Positions 1-13,334 of a stretch of 64,000 nt of DNA are shown here, piece by piece. Origin of the DNA: Trichosphaerium sp. ATCC 40318 (lineage: Eukaryota > Discosea > Flabellinia > Trichosidae). Numbering within the stretch: the stretch's first letter is position 1; the number at the start of each line of letters is the position of its first letter. The notes below the pieces were generated by a model. The model ran no database searches, was not told where the DNA came from, and saw nothing but the letters and a program-made list of their open reading frames with translations. A program made the position numbers and the translations under genes. The DNA lies in assembly GCA_038496445.1 (NCBI GenBank), contig JALMLS010000523.1:49110-113109 (forward strand), written 5' to 3'.

Positions 1-407
1 GTTTCAAGTACCTGCAGATAGATCATAAAGTCCTTCACGAATATTCACTGTCACACCGCCATTAGGTAAACCACTAGGATAGGAACATCAAAACAACTTA
101 GAAACGCAGGTGAACTTTCTGAATCACAGTAAAAAGGGATCGCACGTGTGAAAAGGGTATCAATGGTATTACGTATGTTGACTCACGTACGTTGATGATT
201 TTAGGCTTCTAATAGTGTCTCTTGCCTTTTCTAGTGTTTTAAAGGGTTTGTCTATTGTGCCACTGTTGGTGTCGCTCCCATGAGTACCTAGTAGTTTGTT
301 GTAAGGTGGTATCAAGCGAATAAAGAAATTTTACCATCTACGTAGTACTCAGAAGCTCCTAACACAGCTTGAAAAGCCAGTAGAGCAATAATTGCTTGTA
401 CGATCAT
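1..407 (-). CDS. Secreted right-handed beta-helix (pectate-lyase-like fold) protein, 5' part, continues past the left edge
   Basis: Three exons can be read on the minus strand. Exon 1 starts at ATG 407 and encodes a signal peptide (MIVQAIIALLAFQAVLGAS) followed by EYYVDG. A phase-1 intron ending in ACTAG joins it to GTHGSDTNSGTIDKPFKTLE. A donor GTACGT and an acceptor CTAG then lead to GLPNGGVTVNIREGLYDLSAG, after which a GTACTT donor lies at the edge. The sequence YYV-G-GSD-NSGT-KPF-TL-KA followed by a G-Y-L strand is the usual opening of secreted parallel beta-helix proteins in bacteria and protists, often glycan-binding or polysaccharide-cleaving. No catalytic residues are visible because the rest lies outside the window, so the substrate cannot be told. 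The start is well supported by the signal peptide. Confidence 0.75.
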
Positions 408-837
408 AAGGTAACGGTTTTTAGGTGCTTGTTGTCGGCCTACAAAGTTTTTTGGTGGTGAGCCAAAATGTCAAAATATAGTCAATGTAAAAGAAAGTCA
501 TTGATGCTTGTCATTGTGACTCTGGGTTTCATTATTTGTTCCTTTTAGTGCATCTCGAATGTGATGATCGCCACAAGGCGAATCTTTCTAGGCACGTGTT
601 TCTATAGCGTGTTGCTGTGTTTACACTGGCGCATCGATTATTTCATACAAACATGTTAGAACGTTTGAGGACTGTATACATAAAAAATTTTCTAACTTTA
701 TTACGTGTACATGCAGAATTACACTATCACTTGGTGTTTAGTTTGTTGAAATTGTACAGAAATGTGATGTAGCAATGCCTACACGTGTTTTTGAGGATTG
801 AAAAATTGGCACAAAGTAGTCACTCAACATCATTTAT
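408..837. other. Intergenic region
   Basis: No convincing coding exon is seen. It lies between the 5' end of the beta-helix gene and the 3' end of the ubiquitin-like gene. It contains CACGTG palindromes near 592 and 783. Confidence 0.5.
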
Positions 838-1143
838 TTACGAGTGCGCCTGATACAATACTTCACGTGGACAACCTCTCCTGCTTACAAGATAAACTGT
901 TGAGTTATTTCTCAGGTTACAATCATCAACCACAAAATCATCCATTAGTTGTCTATCACCATAGACTAGATACTGTTCATCTATTGGTTTTCCTATCTTA
1001 TCCCTTATTTGTATTTTGATGCTCATTATTGTATTCAAAGGTCTGGTGTTGATTTCTATTCTTTTACCAGTGGCGGTGCTAACAAACAAGTTTATTTCGT
1101 TATCCTGGTGCATATGGTGTTTTTTGATAGTGGCTTTGTCCAT
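838..1143 (-). CDS. Divergent ubiquitin-like protein lacking a C-terminal diglycine
   Basis: A single-exon frame of 101 codons starts at ATG 1143. From about residue 17 it follows the ubiquitin fold: INLFVSTATGKRIEI corresponds to the first beta-hairpin, SIKIQIRDKIGKPIDEQYLV to the helix and the start of strand 3, and STVYLVSRRG to the last strand. Ubiquitin's [11 protein letters not shown] segment is replaced by EQYLVYGDRQL. The end reads SRRGCPREVLYQAHS, so the conjugation-competent GG is absent unless unusual processing occurs. It is therefore more likely a ubiquitin-fold module than a modifier. The N-terminal 16 residues are charged and His-rich. No paralogue of close sequence is present; NEDD8 at 42.9 kb is far more conserved. 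Confidence 0.65.
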   Translation of the reverse strand: MDKATIKKHHMHQDNEINLFVSTATGKRIEINTRPLNTIMSIKIQIRDKIGKPIDEQYLVYGDRQLMDDFVVDDCNLRNNSTVYLVSRRGCPREVLYQAHS

Positions 1144-1405
1144 CTAGTTTATAGCAATGCGTTGTGGCTTAAAAGAGAGCAATAATTGGCAAATGGTTGT
1201 ATTCGGTTCATTGAACTCTGTACAGAGTACCTTTTCTTTGTATTTATTTATACATCTTCACTTGCTACACATGAAATTTGCGAATTAAATTGCGCACTAT
1301 ATTCACTATTAGGTACAATGGTATCTTTATATTCCTAGCACAAGTACGTTCATAAATGAATGCAAACATTAGTTTGTTGGTTCAACAAAATAGTTAAATC
1401 AGGCA

Positions 1406-1895
1406 CTATTTTCCATCATAGCACCAACCTTTGAAATTACCTTGTAATTCGCCATTCTTATAATTACATTGCACCCACAGTTGTCCATTATCATGCCACA
1501 TTTTATATTCTCCTTCAAATTTATCATCAACATAGTTTATCAACTTGTATAACTGACCATTCTCATACCACTGTTTATACTCACCATTACGTTTACCATG
1601 TTTCCAACACTCTTGATATTTAAGCTTACATGTTAAAGAAGACTTGTAATATGTTTGTTTAAGCCATTTCCCATGTCTTTTTAAGTCAGCATCAAACCTT
1701 GTGTTTAGTGCTGTTTGCTTGGATAATATTGGCCATTTTGTGTATACTTCAAAGTCTAAGTCAGTGATATCTAGCTGTAGCTCCACAGGAAGGCTTAATA
1801 GAGTATTATCTTCCAACAACTTAATATTAACCTATTTATTAGCTCAGTAGGTGCTGTATTGTATTTAAAACTAAAACCTTGCGTTTAGCCGCCAT
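1406..1895 (-). CDS. MORN-variant repeat protein with an F-box-like N-terminus
   Basis: The main exon (1406 to about 1830) encodes LSLPVELQLDITDLDFEVYTKWPILSKQ, an F-box-like opening, then about four repeats of the type HGKRNGEYKQWYENGQL and GEYKMWHDNGQLW, as in MORN-variant toxin-antitoxin-like or giant-virus MORN proteins. No ATG opens this exon in frame. ATG 1895 gives MAAKRK, then a 45-nt intron (donor AAG|GTTTTA, acceptor AAATAG) rejoins in frame as VNIKLLEDN, so I chose that start. The donor is weak. A paralogue lies at 19.6 kb on the other strand and shares the KWP/DWP-L--Q-A--TRF block before the repeats. The function is unknown; MORN-variant repeats are usually binding modules. Confidence 0.7.
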
Positions 1896-2132
1896 TTATC
1901 AGATTCTATACATCTTTCTAAGAATAAAACACCTTCAGGAAGGTTCAGTTTAATTGATTAAAGTACTACCCTTGTTGACTATCAAGGCTTACGAAAGACC
2001 GTTCCTTCTTGGTATTTTACAAAACAGCTTTTTGCTGCTAAGACTTGTAAAACACATAGCAACGTTGACAATCAAGGCGTTAGATGCTTTTTATTATTCT
2101 ACACGAAAGAAATACACCACAGAGTTAAGTGT

Positions 2133-5100
2133 TTAGTTGTTATACTCACTCTTGTGCATATTACCGAGTCTTTCACGCTCTTGACGCAATTGTTTCTCGA
2201 GTTGTAAGATACGAATCCTTTGTTCCATTTGTTCTCGTTTTGTCCTAGAAATAAAGATTAGTAACCAAAGCCACGTGATTGAGTGCAAGCAATCCAAAAA
2301 AAAAAAGAAAGAAAAAACTTACTTTGACATTGTGAACGCTTTTCTTTGCTCCTCTTGTTGTTTCTCTTCGAGCCAGTTTCCTGCTTCTCTAGCAGTATTT
2401 ACTAATCCTGTTGTTGCCTTAGCTACACCCTTGGCAGCGGAGGCAAGTTTCTTTACTGAAGAAGCGTTTGGATCAATCTAAGGGAAAAAAGTCAGATTAC
2501 TTTACAAAATTTTTCGGAGACAAAGGCAATGTAACGTACCCTGTAGTTAGATGATGCTACAAGCTGAGCTGTGGCAGCATTTACTTCCTTTGCAGTAGCA
2601 ATAAGTGCTTCTTCTACTACTTCTTTCTAAAACAAAAGTGTGAGGACGGAAAACAAACAACCAACAAAATGAAGAATTTACCTTGATTGCCAAATCGCAG
2701 TTCGATACAAGCATATTAATAGCAGCACCTACGGTCTGGGCCGCTGAGATTAATCCCTTACCCCACTGTGGGTTGTTGTGGTACTTCTTACCAGAGAATG
2801 ACGAAGATTTACGTTCCTGAAGTACAAATCAACAAAAAGTCATTCGAAAAGAAATTTTGTTACTGAGAAGTACTACGTACACCTTGTACAGCTGTTGCTG
2901 CTCTAATAAGTTCACCAGTACAACCAGCTACTAGCCGTGAAGCTTTAAGAATACCCTCATGTAGATCGTGCAAATCAATACCGCCTCCCGCTTTTGGTTC
3001 TGCACGAGGTGGAATCTTGATAGATTGAAGCAACTATCATGAGGTGAGTAAACAACAATACATGAGAGACGATTAAGGGAAATCACGTGTTTTGTACGTA
3101 CCTTTGTTGCTTCTGCGATAGCCTTTGAGGTGTTTTGTAATGACAAATCTGCTTTTTGGTGAATAGATAAGGCATCTCCTCCAGTGAAGTCCACAATTTG
3201 GTGATCTGGGAACATATCCTTTAATGTGGATACAACACCTGCTACCATGCCAATAACAGCTATTTGATAAACTCGTTAGAAGATAATAAACCACGAAGAA
3301 ACCACAAAGTTTATTGTACCTTGTCCAGAGTCTTCAATCTTTTTGTTACCCTCTGGTCTTTCGAGCTTGCATTTATCCAAAAATTCCATACAAGCTACAC
3401 CTGTTTTTCTACCTGCACCAAGGAGATGGTTTGAAGCCATCTTATCAGCAGATAGACGAGTTACACCACGACATTGCGCGAGGAGTTGTTTAATGGCTGT
3501 AAAAAAGTTAATGAAAGGTAATGTTTCTAAAGCTTGAAAGAAAAATCACGTGACAGTTATCTCAAAAAATATCAATTAAAAAAACACGTGCAATCAAAGA
3601 TATCCTTAGAGCAACCAACAATCTTATCTTCATTACTAGCAATAACCATTTCGTTAACAGAGTCATGTAATGCTTTAGCGGCCTTCATTACATCTTAAAA
3701 AGAGTGAGTTAAAACGACCTTTTTAACATATGTAAGGTTCTGCGTACCTTCTGGTCTTGCTGAAGCAGAAGCGGTATTACTGTTAAGTAAGAACTCAATA
3801 TCCATGCGAGCGTCTTCTAGATATTTCTAAAGGAGAGAGTTCAGTACGAGAGGCTTGACACGAAAACTAGCCGAAGAACTTCAAACCATCGGCTATCTTT
3901 TTTTTTGGCGTAGGGTGTTAAAGGTACCTCTGTACGGTTAGAGTTCTTAAGAGCAATTTCAGTGGATTCAATAAGTTGTGCAGCTATCTTATCAAGTTGT
4001 GTATTAGCATCTTTCAGAGTACGACCAGATAAATTATCGGAAGGATCATTAATGTTATCACGCATAGCTTGAAGGATCTATAATAAAAAGTATATAAGCA
4101 TGTGCTATCAAAATAATAAGCGAAATGTGACTATGATACGTACATCAGCGTTAAGGTCAACAAACTGTTTGGTAGCATTTAATACGCTTTGTTGTGACTC
4201 AATATCACCCATTTTACCAGCAGCGTTGATAGCCAAAGGACCAACTTGAGATTGCATAGCCTTTGCTAGACTAGCAGACAATGCTCCAAGCTTCTCTGGA
4301 GTGTTCCTGTAATAAGCGTAAGTACGTGGTTACAAGAAAAAAACAAGAGAGAAAAAAAGAAGCGGGTTCTTACTTAGCAGCAACAAAGTTCTTTGCGTAT
4401 TTGACAGTAGCACCAACAGATGAATTCAATTGGCGCATCAAGTCATCTAAGCTCTCAGAACCCTTGTATGGTTCTAATTGACCTGCTTGAGCGTAAATCG
4501 CTGCAGAGTCAAGTTTGCCAACAACGTCTTTTACAACAGTTTGTGCTTGACGGATTTGACGATCTCCAGTAGATCCCTTTGCTGCAGTCTTTCCGAGACC
4601 TGTCATTGATGTAGCAATCTGCCTGATGGCGTTTTGCATTTTATTCTGACTTTGTCTTGAGTTAGGCTGGTTGACCAAGTCTTGAGCAGTGGTAGCCAAA
4701 TCTAAGAAAAAAGTAAGAAGAAAAATACGCTTGTGTTTCCTTGCTTCAAAGCCACGTGTTGACGCAGCAAATGAATAAACGACGAGTTTTAAATAAGGAG
4801 ATAATAGTTTTAACAATTAAAAGCCAAGAAGCGTTGGTGATAAGAAAAAGTAGAAAGGTACCCAAAACTGCGTTCAAAGAGCTCTTGAGGCCACTTGTGA
4901 ATTCTGTTTTAGCGTCTTGCTCCTTTGTAGTTGCAATAGCATCTTGAACAACCTTTACAAATCGAGGAAGCTCATCAGCAAGATTCTTGCACTCCATAGC
5001 AACTTGACCAATATTCGCTAAAAGGCACAAGTCAATACTTTGAACTTTCAATCGATAACAAACGTACATTTATCAGCAGAGCTGACTTTATGAGCGCCTT

Positions 5101-8100
5101 CACTGACATTCTTAATCTCTTTTGTTAGGTCCAGACGGATTTGTGGGTAAGATCTTCCACTTGGTTTGCCTGGTTGTCCAGCTTTTTGGATGAGCTCTAA
5201 AACCAACGTAAATACAAAATACTATCTTTTGAAGAACCAACTTACGTTTGATACTGTTGATGGTAGCATTGAGCTCCTTTGCAACAATAGCATTTCCTCT
5301 TAGCTTGGTTACAAGTTGTCCAAGCGTATCAGAGGCAGACTTATAGTTTCCAAGCAAATCACGTTGAGATTCACTAATAGCAAAGTCAATATAATTCAGC
5401 TTCAAAAGATTCCTCGCTTGTGTTATGTACCTATCGTCTGGGTTGGCTTCCTTACAACCATTAATGAGTCCAAGAAGTCCATCCGCAAGTTCTCTAGACA
5501 ACGCCAAGAGATCTTTTTGCATATCAATGTTGGAAATTGTTCCAGCAGCGTTCAAAGAAGCTTGAACCAAACGAGGCATGTCTGATCCCATTTTCTTGGC
5601 TGCAGCACGCAAGTCACCAACACCTCTTGCTCCTTCCATGAGTCTTGCCATTCCAGATGCAATATCTTTACAAACAGTGACAAGTTTGGCTTGAGCGACT
5701 TCAGGAGATTCACTGCTCTAAACATTAAAGTCAGTATTTCGAAGGTTGTTGAGAGTGCTTGACGTACCTTGGCAATACCAAGAAGTTGCGCTTTATCAAG
5801 TTCTTGAATAGCAGCATTAGCTTTTTCAGTGGCTTTATCGCATTCGTAAATAGCAGGATCCAAAGCCTGGGAAGGACAGGTGAGCAAGACTTAAAAAGGA
5901 ATAATTAAGCTGGTTTTCTATGTACCTTGCAAGCCTCAAGCATGTCTTGGATGGCTTCAGATACCATCTTACTGGCTTCATTGAGGCTAGCTGGATTATA
6001 AGGACCAGCAGAGGCACCAGTATTGGAAACAGCTGTCTGAATAAGACCTAGTATTTGGTGTTAACTGAAGAGAGTACAACCAGGAAATAACGTGTATAAA
6101 ACGTACTTGTCGTTGCCAAAGCTACGCGCTTAGATGTTGTCTTGATCTTGCTTCTAGCATGATCATCCAAAGCGAATTCAGGAGCATCACCTGAGGAGAG
6201 AGAATCAACAAAGAGCAAGAAGAAATCAAAGAATGATGAATTGATTGCGTACCGCCTACAGCTTCTGCGACTTTACGAACGTGTCCTTTGAGTGCATTCG
6301 CAGCAGTAACAAGTGCTCTTACATCAGCTTGGTTTGTTCTCTTTGGATCTCTGTCGATCTTTTGAGCAGCTTTACCCATACCTTAAACGCATATGTTAAG
6401 GCGGAGTTTCGCACTTTTTGCTTCGTACCAGATATTGCTTGTGCTAAGCCGTGTGCTAGTTTTAATGTTGCTTGTTGTTCTGGTTTTGTTTTAGCTCTGC
6501 TTGCGGCGCCTTTGAGCTCAGAAATCAATTGAGGTGCAGTGAGGGCGACCTTCTTTGTTGATGGAATTACAACATTATATTTGTTTGGATTCTAGGAAAG
6601 AATATGAGTATTGGCGGCAAATGGTAAGGTCTATGTGTACTCCAGCTATGGCATCGCATAATCCAATGATTGTGCTAACAGCAGGCGATTGAGCGGATGA
6701 TGTAGCATGAGTAGTAGCTAGATAAAGGCATCAGAAAATCAAAAGACGAAATTGCTTCCACAACAAAGAACATACCAGCTGCTGCGCTCAAGATGTCATC
6801 TACGGAGTCGATACAAGCGTTACAGCATTGTCCAAGTTTTGGTGACTCAGTACGAGCAGCACTCTAACAGAAATCGTCAGATAAGAGAATCAAAGAGTGT
6901 TTTTCTTCAGTACTTACCATTACTTTAGTTGCGCTCTTTGCAAGTTCTTGTGTGGCTTCTTTGAACTGCTTCAAAACATCTTCAGGTCTTAGAGCACTTC
7001 CTGGTTTCTCACGATCAAAGTTGCTAAAACCACAAAGTTAGCCATAATTGACACGATCGCAAGTCACGTGGGCAAGGTATTTTTTTTTTCGTACTTTGCT
7101 CTTGATAATATGCGTTGGATTGCATCTTCTACTTCAGGCATTACATCACCTTGACTTGCTGTTTTAACAAGATTCTTCAATTTATTAGCCAAAAGCTGAG
7201 CTGCGCCATTAAGAGCGTCGATTGACTGAGGACTCTTCTTCGTAAGTGCAACTGCCTTGACACTATTCAAAAGAACTAAAAAAACAATTAGCAAGAGCTC
7301 ACTGAAGCAATAGTAACGGATGACATACCAGGTGTTTGTTCTACGAGATCAATAGTAGCATTCTTAAGTGCAGCTCCTACAGTCTTATCTGGAGCAGTAG
7401 CGATAGCGTTTTGAGCTACTGTAACCAAATTTTTAACCTACAACAAAAGTTTGTTTGGTTCTGGACACGGCTGATAAGGTGACTTACAGTTGAAGCAACC
7501 ATTTTAGCTGGAGGTCCAGCGTTCTTTGGGTTTGATTTAGCAGTCATAACAAGTTCTAAAGACAAGACGTCAGTCAAGTAAAAGACTTATACAAAAAGTT
7601 GTACGTTGTGTAGCTGCATTCAAAGCCTTGCTTGATCCAATCAAAGCTCCAGTACAATCTTTGAAGCTTCTGGAAGCAACAGATGGGCGTCTACCTGGAT
7701 CTTTCACCAATCTATCGAGAGCACCATTAACAGTGTTGATAGCGTCATCGAGGTCACGTGAACCAAGGCCTAAACGAACAATCAACGAAGAAATTCAACG
7801 ACAAGATGAACGGGCTTACCTTTACTGGCAGCCATCAGTTTGTTTAATGCATCTTGAAGGTTCTTATTAGCTCTCGCAAGTCCTTCTTTACTTCCTCCAC
7901 GTGCAGCACTTCTGGCAGCGACGATAAGTTCAGCCAAAGAGTCATTCAAAAGGCGAGCCTGTCCGAGAAAATAAGTTCAAAACTGTCACCTATGTTCAAA
8001 GTATCACGTACATTGTCTATTATACCCTTTTGAGTTGCTTTACCCTTTGCAGTACTTGCGACTACCTTTGCAGCGTCACATAGTTCAGTACATGCGCTCG

Positions 8101-11100
8101 TAGCAGTGGTAACAGGCTGGGAGGAAGGTCAGCAACCAAGAAATAAAAGAGTTTCCGAGAAAGAACGTACAGCGCCAAGTGGTTTACCGCTATCAGCGGC
8201 TGCGACAATTCCTTGGATGGCCTTGGAGAGCTCAGCTGCCGCTTGAGCAAGCATGAGGTTTGCGCTTTCGAGACTCTAACAAAACATTACAAATGCAACA
8301 AAAAACATCCAAAACAAACCTGTCCTGGAAGGCTTGGTAGTGCGCCTGCATCGACTGCAAAAGCTGCAGCTTTTAGTTCAGATCCGTTAGCATTTAATTG
8401 ATCTACAGCTTCATCCAAAGCTTCATCACCAGCACGTGCAGCAACACCCTAAAACAACTTATAAGAAAAATCGAAGAAAACAAGAAGCCGAGATGCATAC
8501 CTTGATGGCTCTAGCGAGGTTACCCAATTTGTCTTGTAAATCAGTTGAAGCGTTGTTCAATGAAGCCTTTGCTTTAATATCAGAGATTTGAGGTGATACT
8601 CTCTTCACTCCAGCAATAGCTTGACTCATAGGATAAACAACCTTTTTAGATGCATCCAATAAAGCGTTCTGTGCTTGTGGGCTATTAGGCTCTTTACAAG
8701 CCCATTTAAGAGGTTCCATGTAGTCCTCAAGAGCTTTGTCTAGTCCTTTGGATGCTTTTAGAAGAGCTCCTTTCACACGAGGATCAGTTTTAGCGTTTCT
8801 GTTGGAAGAGTAAGTTAAGCGAATATTTATTGGCAAAAAAAGTTAAGAGTACCTTGCTGTTGTTCTCATGTCGTTACCAAGTCTCAAAGCTTCGGTAAGA
8901 GCTGCTTTACCAGTTTTTCTCAATGCTGAACCTTCTAGAGGTTGTCCTACAGCAAGCAATTGGCGAGCGAGGGCATCAACCTTAGCAATCTAAAAAAACG
9001 TCTGGGTTAGGATTCGTTTTTCTTTTAAAAACTTACTTTTCCATTTAATCTCTGACGAGCGTTTGGATCGTTAGGATTTGCAGCTGCATCCTTTGCTGTC
9101 CTTAGAAGTTCTTGGAGTCCGTCTGTAAGCAATTTAGCGGCTTTACTCAAGTCACCACCCTGAACAAAACGGTCAACAATAAAGTCTTGAGCTGAGGCGA
9201 TTTTACCAATTGGTTTGGATTAGCGTCAGCGAGTAACTTCGCAGCTTTAGCAAGTGTACTACCACCAGCCATGACATGCTTACAAGCACCAACAATAGCG
9301 TTAGCACCGCGAGCGTTCTGTAGCATTGGCAAGGCCTTAAAAGAAGTAAGTCATACAGTGTAGCACTTGTGATAGTAATACCTTTATCAAACGAGTATGT
9401 GGCTCGTCCAAGTCGATATCGGTCCATCCTGGCTCTGCCATCTCTACAGTAGCCTTTACTTGGTTTGCAGTAATATCCATCTCTTCAGCAAGCTCGGCAA
9501 GCCCAGGGAGTAAATTAGCAAGAGCCTTAGCAGGTCCAAGAAGATCTGTGAGAAGAGTTAGATATAAGCTCTTACAAGTTGAAAACAAAATACCTTCCGT
9601 AGCTCCAATAATACGTCTCCTGGCTTTTGGATTTACAGCAGCAGGTGCTAGAGTATCAACAGTACCCATCATAGCCTTTTCAGCAGCAGCAATGTTCTTA
9701 ATAAGACCACCTGTTACGTGACGTTAAAATTCTCGGTTTTAACTCTTTTCTTTTGACATAAGAAACGTACCAACTTCTCTCATTGTTTTACCATCCTTGA
9801 TGCCACCCATCTGACCTTTGGCAGCTCCCAGTAAATTATCAGTAGCAGAAGATAAACCGGCTGCAGACATATGCACCAAAGCTTTAGCAGGACCATCGCT
9901 AAGCTAAAAAAAGAGTGAGTCGATGCTGATGTAAGCTATTTCCAACATACGTTTCCGGCTTGAGCAGAATCTAATAGAATAGCAGCGTTCTCATAAGCGC
10001 GAACAGCGTCATCATAAAGAGCACGCGTCTTTGGATCATGTGGGGCTTTTTGTAATCGCTCACCTGCAGCAAGAAGACCAGCTGCGGCCTAAACAAATAG
10101 CGATAAGCCAGAGAAAAAAAACGAAAACGGTTTGGTTTTTTATCGGTTTAACTTACAGCAGCTACACGAGCTACAGCATCTGCCAAAGCGCGAGGATCTC
10201 CTTTACCGACTAACATCTTTGCTGTTTGTCCAAGCTTTCTTACGGAATCACCTGTTGAAGAAAAAAAGTCAGCATAATTCAATTCAAACTGCTTTGCAAA
10301 ACTCGGTTGGTGTTGGCGCGAGTTGCGTACCAATTGGTGGAGAGTGTTTTGCTAAAGCTGCTTTTATCATAAGAGGATCTACATTTCCTTCAAGAGCATT
10401 ATTAAGTGCGCCAACATTAGCTTGAACAGCCTTCATATTTTGGGCCATTTGATCACGCCATTGTGGAAGACCCATCTCTGAGTGTTCAGCCATAGCGTGG
10501 AACTTTTCCCTGTTTTCAAAAGGTTAGACACATGATTCGCGCACGTGATTTTGAAAAGTAGTTAACGTACCGACTTGGGTCTGCAAGTTCGTCCATGAGT
10601 AATTTCATGGCACGTTGTGCAGTTGGTAAGTCCATAATCTTTACTTGTTGTGAAGGAGCCATGTGCTTTTGATTTTGATCTTGGAATGATCCAGAGTGTG
10701 CCTAGATGTAGTTTAGCATATATAACGATTTGACTAGTCTGAAAAAAGTGCACATACGCCACCTAATGTGCCAGCTTGTCCAGTGATCATAGCCACTTAA
10801 TAAAAAAGTCAGAATGAAAAACAAAAAGAAGGTTATTCTTACTTTGAGCTTGACCAACATGAGGTCTCATATCATCAATCTCAGCTGTGTTCAAGTCATC
10901 TTCTTCGTGAAGTGTAGCAACATCTATACAGGGAAGAGTAGAGTAAGTACATAAGAGTAATCGTATAAATTTGTTGCGAATGTACCTTTCCTTGCTTTCA
11001 AAATAATATCGATATAACCGGAGATAAGACCCGCAATTTGTTCTCCTTCGGTAGTAACAAGAACCTTGTATTCATCTTCGTAGTTACCAAAATCTAGTCG

Positions 11101-12904
11101 CAAACGCGTAAGAAGTAAAGCAAGGCAAAAATATAAATAAGAGTGTACCCAAAGTGATGTTGTGTGATGTAGCGGCCCAACGTTTTAAATGCGTCAAGTG
11201 GTGATCCAAGAAAACCTCTCTAGAAGGTGCGTCTGCGAGTACAATATTTTCTCTTGTAACACCAATGTACTGAGGCAACAGTTTCTTCTTTTTTCTGTCT
11301 TTGCCGTGTGGTTTTCCCTATTTGAAAAAAAATCAGGTAAATAGCTCCTGTCGTCACGTGGTTTTATTTTTGAGAAACGTACTCTGACTTCGAAAAAGGT
11401 GATACCATAGGATGATAGAGATCGAACCATTTGTACGTAACGGTACTTGGCATTAATCTCAGACATACCAACAAGTTTTTGGTATGCTCCTAAGATATCC
11501 TTTTCAATACCTCTGTTTTTAGACCATTTCTTGGAGATGAACTTTGGTAGGCTGTAACAACAATTAGTTCCGATTTTTTACGTCTGAGAAAATGGAGAAA
11601 TGCCGTTTAATAAGTCCAGTACGTACTCCATAAAGCCTGGTCTGTGTTTCTGAGGGTTGAAATCACCCAGTTCAATTTGAAGTTGAATAGAGGCCAAAGT
11701 TTTTGATTCTTCCTTCGAAGCAGGGTAACTTCCATCAATAACTTTATCACGAGCCTATCACATAAAACATATTAATACAATAGGTACACAAAACAAACCA
11801 AAATTAAATTAAAAACAACAAAAAAAGTAAAGAATACATCACGTGGGATAACGTAGGGGCAAAAAAATGTGAGTTTTCTGCACTTGTTAAATAGAGAAAG
11901 GAGATTTTACATTAACAACGTGAACCAAAAAAATAACAAAAAAGGCTCTGGCGTTTCAGTACACATGTGTTTTTCATATTCATACCTGAACGTATATCAA
12001 GTGAAGTTGTACAGGATCTGATCTATCTACATTTGCATCATAGTAAAAGAACCTCTTGGCTAGTAAAAGCATCTGATTATCTTCATCAAACCCTTGGTCT
12101 GCGAGCCCTTCAATATTTTTAAGCCATTCGCCAGCTAAACACAGCAATTAGTAATTCCTAATCTACCCAAGCATGGGGAAAAAAAGTCAAAAATTTTCTG
12201 TTACCGTTTGGATTCTCTTCGTCCTTGATGATTTTTACGCCTATAAATGATCAGTACGCATAACACATACACCAAGCTTCCTTACCGTATTCTTCAGAGT
12301 TACCAATACGCGCTTTTTTACAAATAGCTTCCAAAATGTCTGTTACATTTTTACTAACGTCAGTGACGACCTACACAAACCATACTAAGCAATCTCCCAT
12401 TAATGAAGTCGCGTACACGCTTTGTAGATCCGTCAACTAGCTTAACGTGTAGCTGTCTGTGCTTCTTTCTGTAAATCATAGCGGTCTACAAACAAGCATG
12501 TTAGCGCAAACAGCCATAAATACATAGTGATGTGAACTGGTCTTGCAGTAGACGCACCCCGGATGTGATATCGTAGTAACGTAGTGTCCTGCGCACGTTT
12601 AGCCATCGTCCACCAGCGCCTTTCTAAAATATCGATGTTACTCAACAAAACAGGAGTGTAAGCCTACGCACCTTCTTAAATGGTTCAAATAGACCGTGAT
12701 CACGTCCTTTTTAAAGTCGTTAGTATCACGTGCGGTTTAAATTATCAAAAGCACTTCAAAAAAAAAACAATGAGTCTGAGACATACCACCGCCAAACTTT
12801 TCACGCAAATCTCTAACGATTTCAGCGATGGCAATATCAGGTGGAAATTTAATTGTCTTGGTGGCATTAGTGCTCTCCAACAGTACTTTCAATAGTATAG
12901 ACAT
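2133..12904 (-). CDS. Talin, multi-exon integrin-actin linker
   Basis: Talin couples membrane adhesion receptors to actin. The start ATG 12904 opens the F0 domain (MSILLKVLLESTNATKTIKF). The F2/F3 FERM lobes are clear from about 12.3 to 11.0 kb: HLIYVQARDKVIDGSYPAS, QHKRPGFME-like text, MSEINAKYRYVQMVRSLSSY and LKRWAATSHNITL all match the talin FERM region. From 10.9 kb to about 2.5 kb lie dozens of short exons coding Ala-rich helical bundles, the rod. The last exons encode an I/LWEQ-type actin-binding module and a terminal helix (RIRILQLEKQLRQERERL, then GNMHKSEYNN and TAA at 2133). Introns are about 45-100 nt with GTACGT-type donors on most. I did not sum exon lengths; the span fits a protein of usual talin size. 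No frame break was noticed. Confidence 0.93.
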
Positions 12905-13334
12905 TCTCGCAGTGTTGTCTACGTTGTAGCGCCTTTCTTTTTGTAAGGGTTGCTAGCGCGGAAGAGGTGTTTACGAGAAGACTGCTCTGGTTGGTTTAAA
13001 TCAGTTCACAAAGGGCACATTTTGAACACATGGCTCTGGTTGGCTGTAACGGATTTTTAACGGATTTTAGCATAAAAGGGTACTGCGGATAAGGTACTGC
13101 GCACGTTTAAACTCTTGTAGCATGTTTTTGTGACTCAAAAAAAAACCAAATGCTTGAGAATTATGGGTGTTTAGTGATAAATAGTTGTCTATTTACATGG
13201 GCTGTTGTTACACACGCGTTAGCCAAAATGGCAACACGAAAGGAGAAAAAAATTCGGAGGTTGTACTGTGCTTTTGTTTTGTACGTTAGCTCCTCCAATA
13301 CACTCACGCGATTCACTGAGTGTTTGTCATGTCT
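12905..13334. other. Intergenic region upstream of talin
   Basis: No coding exon could be supported. It should contain the talin 5' region (transcription toward lower coordinates) and the 3' end of the PH-domain gene. Confidence 0.4.

Noticed and set aside
2275-2481. Plus-strand open frames across the talin gene (2.0-12.9 kb)
   Set aside because: They are shadows of minus-strand exons running into introns; they have no domain features and the minus strand has continuous talin homology.
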